NCBI GenBank assembly: GCA_025465035.1
Contig: JAODMH010000208.1
Location: 1-32,111 of the forward strand
DNA length: 32,111 bases
Reading direction: 5' to 3'
From: Microbacteriaceae bacterium
GTDB lineage: Bacteria; Actinomycetota; Actinomycetes; Actinomycetales; Microbacteriaceae
This document shows, piece after piece, positions 9,998-18,675 of the stretch. The stretch's first letter is position 1. Every line of letters begins with the position of its first letter. The position numbers and the translations under genes are program-made. A model generated the notes under the pieces. It worked only from the letters and a program-made list of their open reading frames with translations, did no database searches and was not told the origin of the DNA.

Positions 9998-10909
9998 ATG
10001 GAAGCATCCACCTTCAGGAACGGATCCGGTCGGGTCATCGGGGTAACCGAATTCGGGGATCGTGACGCGGAGCATATCGTGGTGCTCTCGCATCCTGCTC
10101 CTGGCGCATCGTTCTTCAACCCCGACCCGGTGGCCACGGCCGCGCACAGCGTGAGGGTGATCGCCGTCGATCGCCCGGGCTATGGCGATTCCGAACTGCA
10201 CGCTGACGGATCGTCCGGCACGGTGGTGGATGCCGCTACCGACATCGCGGACTACCTTGCGACCCAGCACATCGGCCGCGTCGGGGCCGTCGGCTGGTCG
10301 GCGGGTGGCAGGATCGCCCTCGCCCTCGCCGCCACCCATCCGGCGCTCGTCGACCGGGTGGCGGTCGTCGCGACACCCGCACCCGACGAAGACGTGCCAT
10401 GGGTGGGAGATGAGAATCGTGCGATGTCGCGGTCGCTAGCCTTACTACGACCGGGCGAGGCGACATCCGCGCTCGTGTCGTTGTTCGCTCAGATGGTCGG
10501 TACCGATCCGGCCGGAGAGAAGCTCCTGCCATTCCTCGGCACGGATGCCGCAGACGCCGAGGTACGGGATGACGCGTCCGTCCGGCTCGCCACCATGCTC
10601 GATCGGGCGGTGACGCAGGGTGTCATCGGCATGGCCGCCGACATCGTGAGCTATACGATCCGCGACTGGGGATTCGATCCCGGATCGGTCGCTGCGAGGA
10701 CCCTGCTGCTCTACGGTGGGGCCGACTCACTGCTCACCGGCGCCCACGCTCGGTGGTATGAGACGCACCTACCCGATTCAGAGGTCGAAATGGTGCCGGG
10801 TACGGGACACCTTCTCGTCGTGCCGATGTGGGATCGCGTGCTCTCGTACCTCGTCCCCGTCGTCGAGCGGGACCCGACCGACGGGCTCAGGACAGCACGT
10901 CTTTTGTAG
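9998..10909 (+). CDS. Alpha/beta-fold hydrolase
   Basis: VIAVDRPGYGDSE, nucleophile elbow GAVGWSAGGRIAL, C-terminal GTGHLLVVP. Confidence 0.9.
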   Translation: MEASTFRNGSGRVIGVTEFGDRDAEHIVVLSHPAPGASFFNPDPVATAAHSVRVIAVDRPGYGDSELHADGSSGTVVDAATDIADYLATQHIGRVGAVGWSAGGRIALALAATHPALVDRVAVVATPAPDEDVPWVGDENRAMSRSLALLRPGEATSALVSLFAQMVGTDPAGEKLLPFLGTDAADAEVRDDASVRLATMLDRAVTQGVIGMAADIVSYTIRDWGFDPGSVAARTLLLYGGADSLLTGAHARWYETHLPDSEVEMVPGTGHLLVVPMWDRVLSYLVPVVERDPTDGLRTARLL

Positions 10910-11738
10910 AGAACCGGCCATAGGCAAGCGCCGAGAAGACGACGAGATACCCGAGTTGAAGGAGCGCATTATCCCCGAAGGAACCCCATTCGATGGGTTG
11001 GCGGAGCAGGTCGGCAAAGCTCAGCCAGTAGTGGCTGAAGAGCCACGGATGCAGCCACGCGAGTTGGGGCAGCGCGTCGAGTACCTGTGAGACGACCGCC
11101 GCGACGACCGTGGCCGCCATCGCGCCGACCGGCACGTCTGTCAGGGTGGAGATGAACAGTCCGATGGCACACAGCCCGAGCAGCGAGACGCAGATGTACG
11201 CGGCGATCAGCAGCGATCGGAGCACGGACTCTCCCACGCCGATGGTGTCACCGGACAGCAGGGTGACCGGTCCAACCGGGAACAGTGCGATTCCGATCAC
11301 GGCCCCGGCCACGGATACCGCCACGGTCGCGGAGAGGCAGAAGATGGCGGCGCTGAGGTACTTGACGACCAGAAGCCGCACGCGGCCGGCTGGCCCCACC
11401 AGCAGGTAGCGCAGGGTCCCGGCGCTCGCCTCGCCGGCGATGGAGTCACCCGCGACGACGCCGACGGTCAGCGGAAGGAACAGCGGAATCGAGATCGTCA
11501 GGGCGACCGTCGCAACGAATAGCCCGTTCTGCGAGATCTGGTCGAGGAAGGCCGGTCCGCGGCCCTGGGCCCTGGACGACGACAGGCGCACGGCGACGGC
11601 GATCAAGATGGGCACCGCCGCGAGCGCGATCAGCATGGCGATGGTGCGTCTGCGCCTGAACAGCACGGAGAGCTCCGAGCCCAGCAGCGACAGCCCGGCG
11701 AACGGCCTCGCGCGGGGAGAGTCGTCACTGAGCGACAT
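10887..11738 (-). CDS. ABC transporter permease (ABC-2 type)
   Basis: Multi-TM protein with GEASAGTLRYLLVGPAGRVRLLVVKYLSA; overlaps the ATPase gene. Confidence 0.9.
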   Translation of the reverse strand: MSLSDDSPRARPFAGLSLLGSELSVLFRRRRTIAMLIALAAVPILIAVAVRLSSSRAQGRGPAFLDQISQNGLFVATVALTISIPLFLPLTVGVVAGDSIAGEASAGTLRYLLVGPAGRVRLLVVKYLSAAIFCLSATVAVSVAGAVIGIALFPVGPVTLLSGDTIGVGESVLRSLLIAAYICVSLLGLCAIGLFISTLTDVPVGAMAATVVAAVVSQVLDALPQLAWLHPWLFSHYWLSFADLLRQPIEWGSFGDNALLQLGYLVVFSALAYGRFSTKDVLS

Positions 11739-12708
11739 CGAAACCCTCGCCCGTCAGCGCGACAAAGAGGTCTTCCAGGTTGGCGCGTTCGACGGCGAAC
11801 CCGTTCACCCGCACGCCCTCCTTCACCAGGGTTGCGACGATCACATCCGGACTCATGCCCTCGGGTAGCGGCGCGCCAACGGCTCGATCGTCGTCCGTGA
11901 TGCGCTGCAGGGTCGGATGCTGCGGCTCCCCCGGCACGAGACCGAGGCCCTCGAGCACTCGATGTGTGCGCTCGCGGTCTGGAGTGAGTACCACGACGGT
12001 CTTACGGCCGGCACGGCGCAGCTCGTCGAGGGTCCCCTGTGCCACGAGGCGACCGGTCCGCATGACCGCGGCGTGCGTGCACATCTGCTCGATCTCGGCG
12101 AGGAGGTGACTCGAGACGAAGACGGTGGTGCCTTCCGCAGTGAGGGAGCGAACGAGGTTGCGCACCTCGCGAGTGCCCTGGGGATCGAGACCGTTGGTCG
12201 GTTCGTCGAGCACGATGAGCTCGCGCGGGGTGAGAAGGGCGTTGGCGATACCCAGGCGCTGCTTCATCCCGAGCGAGTAGGCGTGCACGCGCTTTCCCGC
12301 CGCCTGAGTGAGCCCGACTCGCTCGAGGGCCTCGTCGACTCTGGCCCGCCGGGTCGACGACGGCGCGTAGCGATCGGCGATGTCGAGCCGCTTGAGATTC
12401 GCGGCACCGGATAGATACGGATAGAAGCCAGGGCCCTCCACCAGCGCGCCCACTCGTGGCAGCACCTCCGACAGGTGGCGCGGCACCTCGCGTCCCAGCA
12501 TCCGTATCTCGCCGTCGGTGGCCGCTGCGAGGCCGAGCAGCACACGAATGGTGGTGGTCTTTCCCGAGCCATTCGGACCCAGGAAGCCGAATACCGAGCC
12601 GCGCGGCACCGCCAGATCGATCTCGTCGACGACGGTCTGACTGCCGAAACGCTTGGTCAGGCCCTGTGTCTCGATCGCGAGTTCGACGGAGGTGCCGCCG
12701 CCGGTCAC
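11725..12708 (-). CDS. ABC transporter ATP-binding protein
   Basis: GPNGSGKTTTIR Walker A, YSLGMKQRLGIA signature, LIVLDEPTNGLDP Walker B; GTG start 12708 overlaps the upstream stop (GTGA). Confidence 0.93.
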   Translation of the reverse strand: MTGGGTSVELAIETQGLTKRFGSQTVVDEIDLAVPRGSVFGFLGPNGSGKTTTIRVLLGLAAATDGEIRMLGREVPRHLSEVLPRVGALVEGPGFYPYLSGAANLKRLDIADRYAPSSTRRARVDEALERVGLTQAAGKRVHAYSLGMKQRLGIANALLTPRELIVLDEPTNGLDPQGTREVRNLVRSLTAEGTTVFVSSHLLAEIEQMCTHAAVMRTGRLVAQGTLDELRRAGRKTVVVLTPDRERTHRVLEGLGLVPGEPQHPTLQRITDDDRAVGAPLPEGMSPDVIVATLVKEGVRVNGFAVERANLEDLFVALTGEGFDVAQ

Positions 12709-13763
12709 TTCCCGGCGGCCGCGGCCTGGAGCTGCTCGGACGAAACGGCGCCGACGAACACCCGACCATCGGTGGTCAGAAGAACGTTGACGAGGGAGGT
12801 GTGCAGCAGCCGTCCGCCGGCGACCGCGGTGGTCAGCTGATTGAGCAGGCTCGAACCGCTCAGGCTCGTCGGCACGGCCGAGGACGGAACCTCGATCACC
12901 GAATCCCACCCGGTGCCTGTAACTGCCGAGGGCTTCGCGGACGTGGACGGCTTCTCACCCTTCGGCGGTGTGGGGGGCAGTGCCTGCTGCTTGACGGTCG
13001 CACCCTTGGGCGGCGTGAACGCGAACAGATCGGCGGATGGCGTTGTCAGGCTGAGCGAGGTGAAGGCGACCGAGAACGCCGCAGCCTTCGCTCCGCGCGC
13101 GGTGACGTCGACGCTGAGGGGTAGGCCGGTTGCCGAGTCAACCGCGATCGACACCGAACCGATGAGGGTCGTGGAACTGCGGGGTGTCAACACGAGGTCG
13201 TAGGCGGATCGGCCAGCCACGCTGACATCCTTGCTGACGGTCACCGCGGTGGTCGAGTCGATGGCGGCCAGAAACTTATTCGCCAGCTCAGCAGGAGTGG
13301 GGACGACACCCGGCGTCTGTGAGGGCTGCTTACCGGTCCGTGACGGGAGAGCGACGTGGGTTGTCGTGTTGTTGCTGGAGCTATAGAGCCACACGTCGTT
13401 GCCCGAGCGGATCACATCGCGCTCGGCGAGGCTGTCGAGCACCTGGACCCGCGCTTTCGTCGCGCCGTCGAGATACACGCGAGCTTTGTGCGTCCCGGCG
13501 AGGAGTTCGAGTGCGGACGACGTGCTGGAGTTGACGGACGATCCGAGGCTTCCGATGTCCGGCAGGCCCAGATTCGATTGCTGCTCGACAGTGCCGGAAA
13601 GTGCCTTCACGTTGCTTTGAGCGATCATCGCGAGAACTTGGGCGGCCGACTTCGTCGGCAGACTCGCGGTCGCGTTTGCGGCCAGCGGCACCGTGAGGGC
13701 CGCTGCAACGATGACCGCGGGGACCATTACGGCCGGAACCCAGCGTTTCCATGCATGAGTCAT
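12705..13763 (-). CDS. LolA-like / lipoprotein-sorting-like secreted protein
   Basis: Signal peptide-like N-term, AQVLAMIAQSNVKALSGTVEQQSNLGLP, beta-rich RVYLDGATKARVQVLDSLAERDVIRSGNDVWLYSSSNN. Confidence 0.8.
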   Translation of the reverse strand: MTHAWKRWVPAVMVPAVIVAAALTVPLAANATASLPTKSAAQVLAMIAQSNVKALSGTVEQQSNLGLPDIGSLGSSVNSSTSSALELLAGTHKARVYLDGATKARVQVLDSLAERDVIRSGNDVWLYSSSNNTTTHVALPSRTGKQPSQTPGVVPTPAELANKFLAAIDSTTAVTVSKDVSVAGRSAYDLVLTPRSSTTLIGSVSIAVDSATGLPLSVDVTARGAKAAAFSVAFTSLSLTTPSADLFAFTPPKGATVKQQALPPTPPKGEKPSTSAKPSAVTGTGWDSVIEVPSSAVPTSLSGSSLLNQLTTAVAGGRLLHTSLVNVLLTTDGRVFVGAVSSEQLQAAAAGK

Positions 13764-13911
13764 GTCAGCAAACCTCCTCGCGCCGGTGGCCGCACGCCAT
13801 CGTGAAAGCGAAACTACACCCGCAACCCGGCAATTTGCTTCGTGTTCCCGAATCGAGTGGGCATCGGAGACGGGATGAAGCGCGCCCCGCCTCTGTACTA
13901 GGATCGTCCCC

Positions 13912-14001
13912 GGAACCGTGTCCGAGCGGCCGAAGGTGCAACTCTCGAAAAGTTGTGTGGGTGAGAGCCCACCGTGGGTTCAAATCCCACCGGTTCCGCC
14001 A
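13912..14001 (+). tRNA. tRNA-Ser(CGA), CCA encoded
   Basis: ggaaccg acceptor / cggttcc, caact-CTCGAAA-agttg anticodon arm, long variable arm, ggttcaaatccc T-arm, GCCA end. Confidence 0.93.
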
Positions 14002-14035
14002 GGGGGAGCCCCTACATGCTGGTTTCCCCGAGAAC

Positions 14036-14088
14036 GCGTTCGCAGGTATTTTTGCGGGCGCGTTCGCAGGTATTTTTGCGGGCGCGTT
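14036..14088. repeat. Tandem direct repeat, 24-bp unit x ~2.2
   Basis: gcgttcgcaggtatttttgcgggc repeated exactly at 14036-14059 and 14060-14083, partial third gcgtt. Confidence 0.95.
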
Positions 14089-14124
14089 TTCATCTTCCGG
14101 CTTCAGATCGCCGTCGACGCATAC

Positions 14125-14613
14125 CTAGGAGGTCTGAGGTGGGTCGAGATGCAAGGCGAGGGCCTGAGTTATGTCCCGGACGGCGTCGAGCTGTTCGGGG
14201 GTCAGCGCGTTTACGAAGACCTCCTGAATAGCGTGCAGGTGTGGCGGCGATGCGCGGCGGAATGCATCGGCTCCCGCCGAGGTGAGCATGGCCTCCGCTC
14301 CACGATTATCGGTGGCGCACTCTTCCCGCCGTATTAGCCCGCGCTGCTCCATCCGACCAAGGTGATGGGAGAGACGGCTGCGCTCCCACCCGATCTGGGT
14401 GGCGAGTTCGGATGAGCGGATTCGCGTGTCTGGCGACTCGGAGAGGGTCAACAAAACGGTGTAATCCCCGCTGGACAGCCCAGAGTCGGATTGAAGGCGT
14501 GAGCCGATAGTGACGCGCAACCGCTCGGCAGTCTCGATGAAGTTTCGCCACGCCCGTAAATCTTCCGCGGTCGGGGACCGCCGAAGGCCCGGCCGGGCTG
14601 ACGATCCATGCAT
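14125..14613 (-). CDS. MarR-family transcriptional regulator
   Basis: VTIGSRLQSDSGLSSGDYTVLLTLSESPDTRIRSSELATQIGWERSRLSHHLGRMEQRGLIRREE wHTH; ATG 14613 has a purine-rich RBS. Confidence 0.92.
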   Translation of the reverse strand: MHGSSARPGLRRSPTAEDLRAWRNFIETAERLRVTIGSRLQSDSGLSSGDYTVLLTLSESPDTRIRSSELATQIGWERSRLSHHLGRMEQRGLIRREECATDNRGAEAMLTSAGADAFRRASPPHLHAIQEVFVNALTPEQLDAVRDITQALALHLDPPQTS

Positions 14614-14628
14614 CCTGAACTCCTTTGG

Positions 14629-14668
14629 TTGACATGTCAATCATATTCGGGCATGATTGACATGTCAA
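14629..14668. promoter_or_regulatory. Paired perfect palindromic operators (probable MarR autoregulatory sites)
   Basis: TTGACATGTCAA at 14629-14640 and 14657-14668 (28-bp pitch) in the divergent promoter. Confidence 0.85.
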
Positions 14669-14689
14669 TAACTTCTAGAGGAGCACGTT

Positions 14690-15739
14690 GTGAGTACCGG
14701 AACATTCGAGCTTGGACTCAACTCGTTCGGCGATGTGCCCACCGACGACGGACGCGTGCTGAGCGACGCGGAGACCCTGCGCCTGCTTGTCGAGGAGGCC
14801 AAGCTCGCCGAGTCGGTGGGGCTGGATGTGTTCAGCGTGGGCGAGCATTACCGTGAGGGCTTCGTCGACTCGGCGACACCCGTGTTGCTCGCTGCAATCG
14901 CGACCGCAACCGAGCGGATCAGGCTCGGCACATCCGTGACAGTTCTCAGTACCAACGACCCGGTGCGGTTGTACAACGAGTTTTCGACGCTGGATGCGGT
15001 GTCGAATGGGCGCGCACAGATGGTACTTGGCCGGGCTTCGGCGACCGAGTCATTCCCGCTGTTCGGCTACGACCTTGCCGACTACGAGCAACTGTTCGAG
15101 GAGAAGCTGGAGTTGTTCATGATGCTGCAGCGCGAGCAGCCGGTGACGTGGTCGGGAACGGTACGCGCCCCGCTCGTCGACCAGCGGCTGCATCCTCAGA
15201 TGCAGCCAGGGGGTATTCCGACCTGGATCGGCGTGGGCGGCAGTCCCAACTCGGTGATCCGCGCCGCCCGGTACGGACTCCCGCTCATGCTGGCGATCAT
15301 CGGTGGGCAGCCAGAGCGATTCGCCGGTCACGTCGACCTTTATTTTCGCGCGCTCGAACAGTTCGGGCAGCCCGTACAACCGGTCGGGCAACATTCGCTC
15401 GGTCTCGTTGCCGGCACCGACGACGAGGCGGCCGATATCTGGTGGCAGTCGTGGCAGCCGGTTGTGGAGACGCTCGGCAAGGAGCGCGGCTTCTATGCGC
15501 CGACCCGGAAGCGTTACGACGCCGAGCTTGCCACCGGTGCACTCTTCGTCGGCTCCCCCGAGACCGTTGCCCAGAAGATTGCTCATGTGGCTCGCGCGCT
15601 TCGGTTGAGCCGTTTTGACCTAAAGTACGACATCAGTCTGCTGTCGCGGGAGGCGCGCGCCCAGACGATCGAGTTGCTGGGGCGCGAGGTGCGCCCGCGA
15701 GTGATCGAACTCCTGGCAATGGAGTCAGTCGATGCGTGA
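14690..15739 (+). CDS. LLM-class flavin-dependent oxidoreductase
   Basis: [12 protein letters not shown]...[20 protein letters not shown]...[41 protein letters not shown]. Confidence 0.92.
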   Translation: MSTGTFELGLNSFGDVPTDDGRVLSDAETLRLLVEEAKLAESVGLDVFSVGEHYREGFVDSATPVLLAAIATATERIRLGTSVTVLSTNDPVRLYNEFSTLDAVSNGRAQMVLGRASATESFPLFGYDLADYEQLFEEKLELFMMLQREQPVTWSGTVRAPLVDQRLHPQMQPGGIPTWIGVGGSPNSVIRAARYGLPLMLAIIGGQPERFAGHVDLYFRALEQFGQPVQPVGQHSLGLVAGTDDEAADIWWQSWQPVVETLGKERGFYAPTRKRYDAELATGALFVGSPETVAQKIAHVARALRLSRFDLKYDISLLSREARAQTIELLGREVRPRVIELLAMESVDA

Positions 15740-16487
15740 GGCCCCATTTGAGATCGACACGTTCGGCGATGTCCCCGAAAGCAGCACCGACACCCCGATC
15801 GTCCTCGGCATCCTCGGCGCCGGCAAAGTCGGCACGGTGCTCGCCCGCCTCGCCCTCAATGCGGGATTCCGCGTGCTCATCTCCGGCTCAGGCGACCCCT
15901 CAAAGATCGCCCTCACCGTAGAGGTTCTCGCGCCGGGAGCGACCGCGACGACCGCCGTCGAAGCCGCCAGCGAAGCGGACATCGTGGTACTGGCGCTGCC
16001 ACTCGGGAAGTACCAAGCCATCCCAACGGAGGCGTTGAAGGGCAAACTCGTCATCGACGCGATGAACTATTGGTGGGAGATCGACGGGATCCGGGGCGAC
16101 CTCACGGATCTTCGAACGTCGTCCAGTGAGATCGTCCAGTCGCACCTTTCGGCGTCCCGCGTGGTGAAGGCGTTCAATCACATGGGATATCACGACCTGG
16201 ATGAGGGAGCGCGACCCGCCGGTAGCCCGGACCGCAAGGCCATAGCAATAGTCGGCAACCGGGCGGACGACCTTGCGATCGTCTCATCCATCGTCGACGC
16301 CTTCGGCTTCGACCCAGTCAAGGCGGGCGCGCTCCGCGATGGCATTCGCCTTGAGCCAGGCAGTGAACTTTTTGGAGCCAATCTCGACGCGAACGAGGTG
16401 CGCGCCACGCTTGAGCACTTCCCAGAATCTGAGCGCGGCCGCATGGTCGCCGAAGCGCGCGCTACCGACGTCGAGGTCAACGCCTAG
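15732..16487 (+). CDS. NADPH-dependent F420 reductase-like / NAD(P)-binding oxidoreductase
   Basis: [32 protein letters not shown] Rossmann motif; [27 protein letters not shown]. Confidence 0.88.
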   Translation: MREAPFEIDTFGDVPESSTDTPIVLGILGAGKVGTVLARLALNAGFRVLISGSGDPSKIALTVEVLAPGATATTAVEAASEADIVVLALPLGKYQAIPTEALKGKLVIDAMNYWWEIDGIRGDLTDLRTSSSEIVQSHLSASRVVKAFNHMGYHDLDEGARPAGSPDRKAIAIVGNRADDLAIVSSIVDAFGFDPVKAGALRDGIRLEPGSELFGANLDANEVRATLEHFPESERGRMVAEARATDVEVNA

Positions 16488-16520
16488 GACGTCGCAAGGA
16501 ATTTCACCGAAACCTTCCGA

Positions 16521-16868
16521 TTAGTCCTTGTCGATGCGCTCGAGCAGATCCTTCGTCGCCTTCGTGATGTCGTCGTGGTCATTCTGCGCCGCCCGACTCT
16601 CCAGCGAGATCACCGCACAGCGATGCACCCTGCTGAAGTCCCCGAAGGGAAAGCTGTAGCGTCCCTTGGTCTCGTCGGACTTGTCGGCATCCACGCCGAG
16701 GAACCATTCCGAATAGTCTCCAAAACCGTGCTTCTCGAGGTAGTCGTTCTGCTGGTCGGTGCTCGGAGCGTGTTCGCTCCAATCGTCGCGTTCGTCGCGC
16801 ACCACCTTGGATTCCCGGATCAGCGACTTCGCATGTTCGAAAGCCTTGGTGTTGAGTTTGACTGCCAT
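16521..16868 (-). CDS. Conserved hypothetical protein
   Basis: MAVKLNTKAFEHAKSLIRESKVVRDERDDWSEHAPSTDQQNDYLEKHGFGDYSEWFLGVD...; coherent soluble protein. Confidence 0.75.
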   Translation of the reverse strand: MAVKLNTKAFEHAKSLIRESKVVRDERDDWSEHAPSTDQQNDYLEKHGFGDYSEWFLGVDADKSDETKGRYSFPFGDFSRVHRCAVISLESRAAQNDHDDITKATKDLLERIDKD

Positions 16869-16977
16869 GCCGTCCTCCATTGATCAGTGGATGCTTCGGA
16901 CCTCCGAGACGGTACCCGCGCTCCGCAGGCCTGTCCATCCATAGGTCGAGGCCGACCGTCGGCGCTACTCTTGCGGC

Positions 16978-17355
16978 ATGGAGCATCCGCTGGTCATCGA
17001 TCCGGCAGACCCGTTCGTCGAGCGGGTACGCGAAATCTGCATGGCCTTCCCCGAGGTCGCCGAGGTCGTGGCCTGGGGCCGCCCGACCTTCCGGGCAGGC
17101 AAGAAGATCTTCGTGGTGATGTCGTCGAGCATGGACCGCCCGTACTCGATCGTCGTCAAACCGGGGGAGGATGAACGGCTCGCGTACCTGCAAGACGAGC
17201 GCTTCTTCAGCCCGCCGTACTGGGGCTCGGCTGGCTGGTTGGCCATCGACATCGATGACCCGCAGACCGACTGGACCGAGCTGAGTGAACTCATCGACAC
17301 CTCGTATCGGCAGGTCGCCCTGCAACGCCAACTGAAGGCGCTCGATTCGCAGTGA
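16978..17355 (+). CDS. MmcQ/YjbR family protein
   Basis: VREICMAFPEVAEVVAWGRPTFRAGKKIFVVM...ERFFSPPYWGSAGWLAIDID. Confidence 0.88.
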   Translation: MEHPLVIDPADPFVERVREICMAFPEVAEVVAWGRPTFRAGKKIFVVMSSSMDRPYSIVVKPGEDERLAYLQDERFFSPPYWGSAGWLAIDIDDPQTDWTELSELIDTSYRQVALQRQLKALDSQ

Positions 17356-17401
17356 GCTGAGTCGCTGGTATAGTCGTCAGGTTGGGTTTTACCCGATGAA
17401 T

Positions 17402-17474
17402 GCGCCCGTAGCTCAGCGGATAGAGCAATTGACTACGGATCAATAGGCCGGGGGTTCAAATCCCTCCGGGCGCA
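17402..17474 (+). tRNA. tRNA-Arg(ACG)
   Basis: gcgcccg/cgggcgc acceptor, attga-CTACGGA-tcaat anticodon arm, ggttcaaatccc T-arm; CCA not encoded. Confidence 0.94.
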
Positions 17475-17585
17475 CAGTAAACGTAAGGGAACAGTTCCGA
17501 AACGTACCGCGGCTGTAGCCATTTCACCAGCCATTGCTTCCAGACGGGACTGTCGAGGGAAACTCGTAAGCGCTACAGTCAGCCC

Positions 17586-17780
17586 ATGACCATCATGCGA
17601 CCGATCATCATCTCGCTGTTCTCGGGCTGCTCCTGACTGGATGTTGGTGATAGGAGAACCACCCTCACGTTGAATGGGGCCGGGAACGTCGACTTAGGGC
17701 TCTCGTTCGATCAAGAATCGTGCGTGTTCACGACGTTGAAAATTAGCGACGCTGTGACTCAAGAGATGGGCCGAGTGTAG
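17586..17780 (+). pseudogene. Possible decayed N-terminus of a C5-cytosine DNA methyltransferase
   Basis: MTIMRPIIISLFSGCS*LDVG...: resembles 5mC-MTase motif I (SLFSGCGGLDLG) interrupted by TGA at 17634-17636; no downstream catalytic motifs seen. Confidence 0.4.
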
Positions 17781-18074
17781 TTGCGGCTATACGAAGAGCT
17801 GAAGGGCATGGACCGGGTTAGCGGGGAATCGACGAGGTCAAGAACGTCTGAAACAGAAAACCCACGATCCCTGTCGTAGGCCTCCGTCAGTTGCACAGTC
17901 GTGCACGAAACCCCCATCCACACAGACCCCGCATTTTCATTCCCGCGCCGGCTCGAGTGGATAACGCGGCCGACACTTCGGTCAGCAGTAGCTGATGCTG
18001 GCTGCGAAAATGATGTGTCGTCGTGTCTTCGTCCATCAGTCTTTTGCAAGGCCCGCGCTAGCGCGGTTTCGTCC

Positions 18075-18593
18075 TCAACGGTGCTGCCTTCGTCGGTTAT
18101 TCGCGGAAGGCGTAGGTCCTTGCCGTCCTCTCGTGTATTCCAGCAGGGTCTGGATCGAGGCGTCCGCGAGCTCCAGCACCGTGCCGTCCGGGTCCGTACA
18201 GAAGCAGAGCATCGACGCCCCCCACTCGGTGAGCGGCACGACGGTCGCGCCGCCCGCGCGCTCGACGCGATCGAGGGCCGCGGCCACGTCATCCACCTCC
18301 AGCCCGATGTGAAGGATGTTGAGCATTTGACCGGGCACACGGCCGGTGGGCGCGACCGGGTTCGTGAACTCGACCAGCTCCATGACGCCTCGATCGAACC
18401 CGATCTGCCGCATCCTGAACTCAGCGCCCTCCGGGCCGCCCATCATTCCGTGGGCGAGCGCGCCGTCGACGACGAACGGCTCGGTGAGTACGGTTGCGCC
18501 GAGCGACGCACGATAGAACTCCGTCGCCCGATCGAGGTTCGCGACCCGAATGGCCACGTGGTCGTTGATGTAGGTGAACCGTCTGCCACTCAT
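18075..18593 (-). CDS. VOC-family (glyoxalase/bleomycin-resistance fold) protein
   Basis: NDHVAIRVANLDRATEFYRASLGATVL...ILHIGLEVDDVAAALDRVERAGG...FCTDPDGTVLELAD. Confidence 0.88.
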   Translation of the reverse strand: MSGRRFTYINDHVAIRVANLDRATEFYRASLGATVLTEPFVVDGALAHGMMGGPEGAEFRMRQIGFDRGVMELVEFTNPVAPTGRVPGQMLNILHIGLEVDDVAAALDRVERAGGATVVPLTEWGASMLCFCTDPDGTVLELADASIQTLLEYTRGRQGPTPSANNRRRQHR

Positions 18594-18637
18594 TACGCAC
18601 GCGCCCGTCGATCGATAGTAGGTTTGAGGCATAGTAA

Positions 18638-18655
18638 ACCAAACGATCGGTTTGT
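18638..18655. promoter_or_regulatory. Cluster operator site 1 (VOC/thiolase divergent promoter)
   Basis: ACCAAACGATCGGTTTGT; related to the sites at 19854, 21968, 30064. Confidence 0.75.
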
Positions 18656-18675
18656 TGAAGGGCGGATGTCGACCA

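Noticed and set aside
14036-14088. Possible CRISPR-like repeats
   Set aside because: Directly abutting tandem units without spacers and no cas genes; a plain tandem repeat.
17759-18340. 193-aa minus-strand ORF overlapping the VOC gene
   Set aside because: Out of frame with the VOC protein; no coherent domain.
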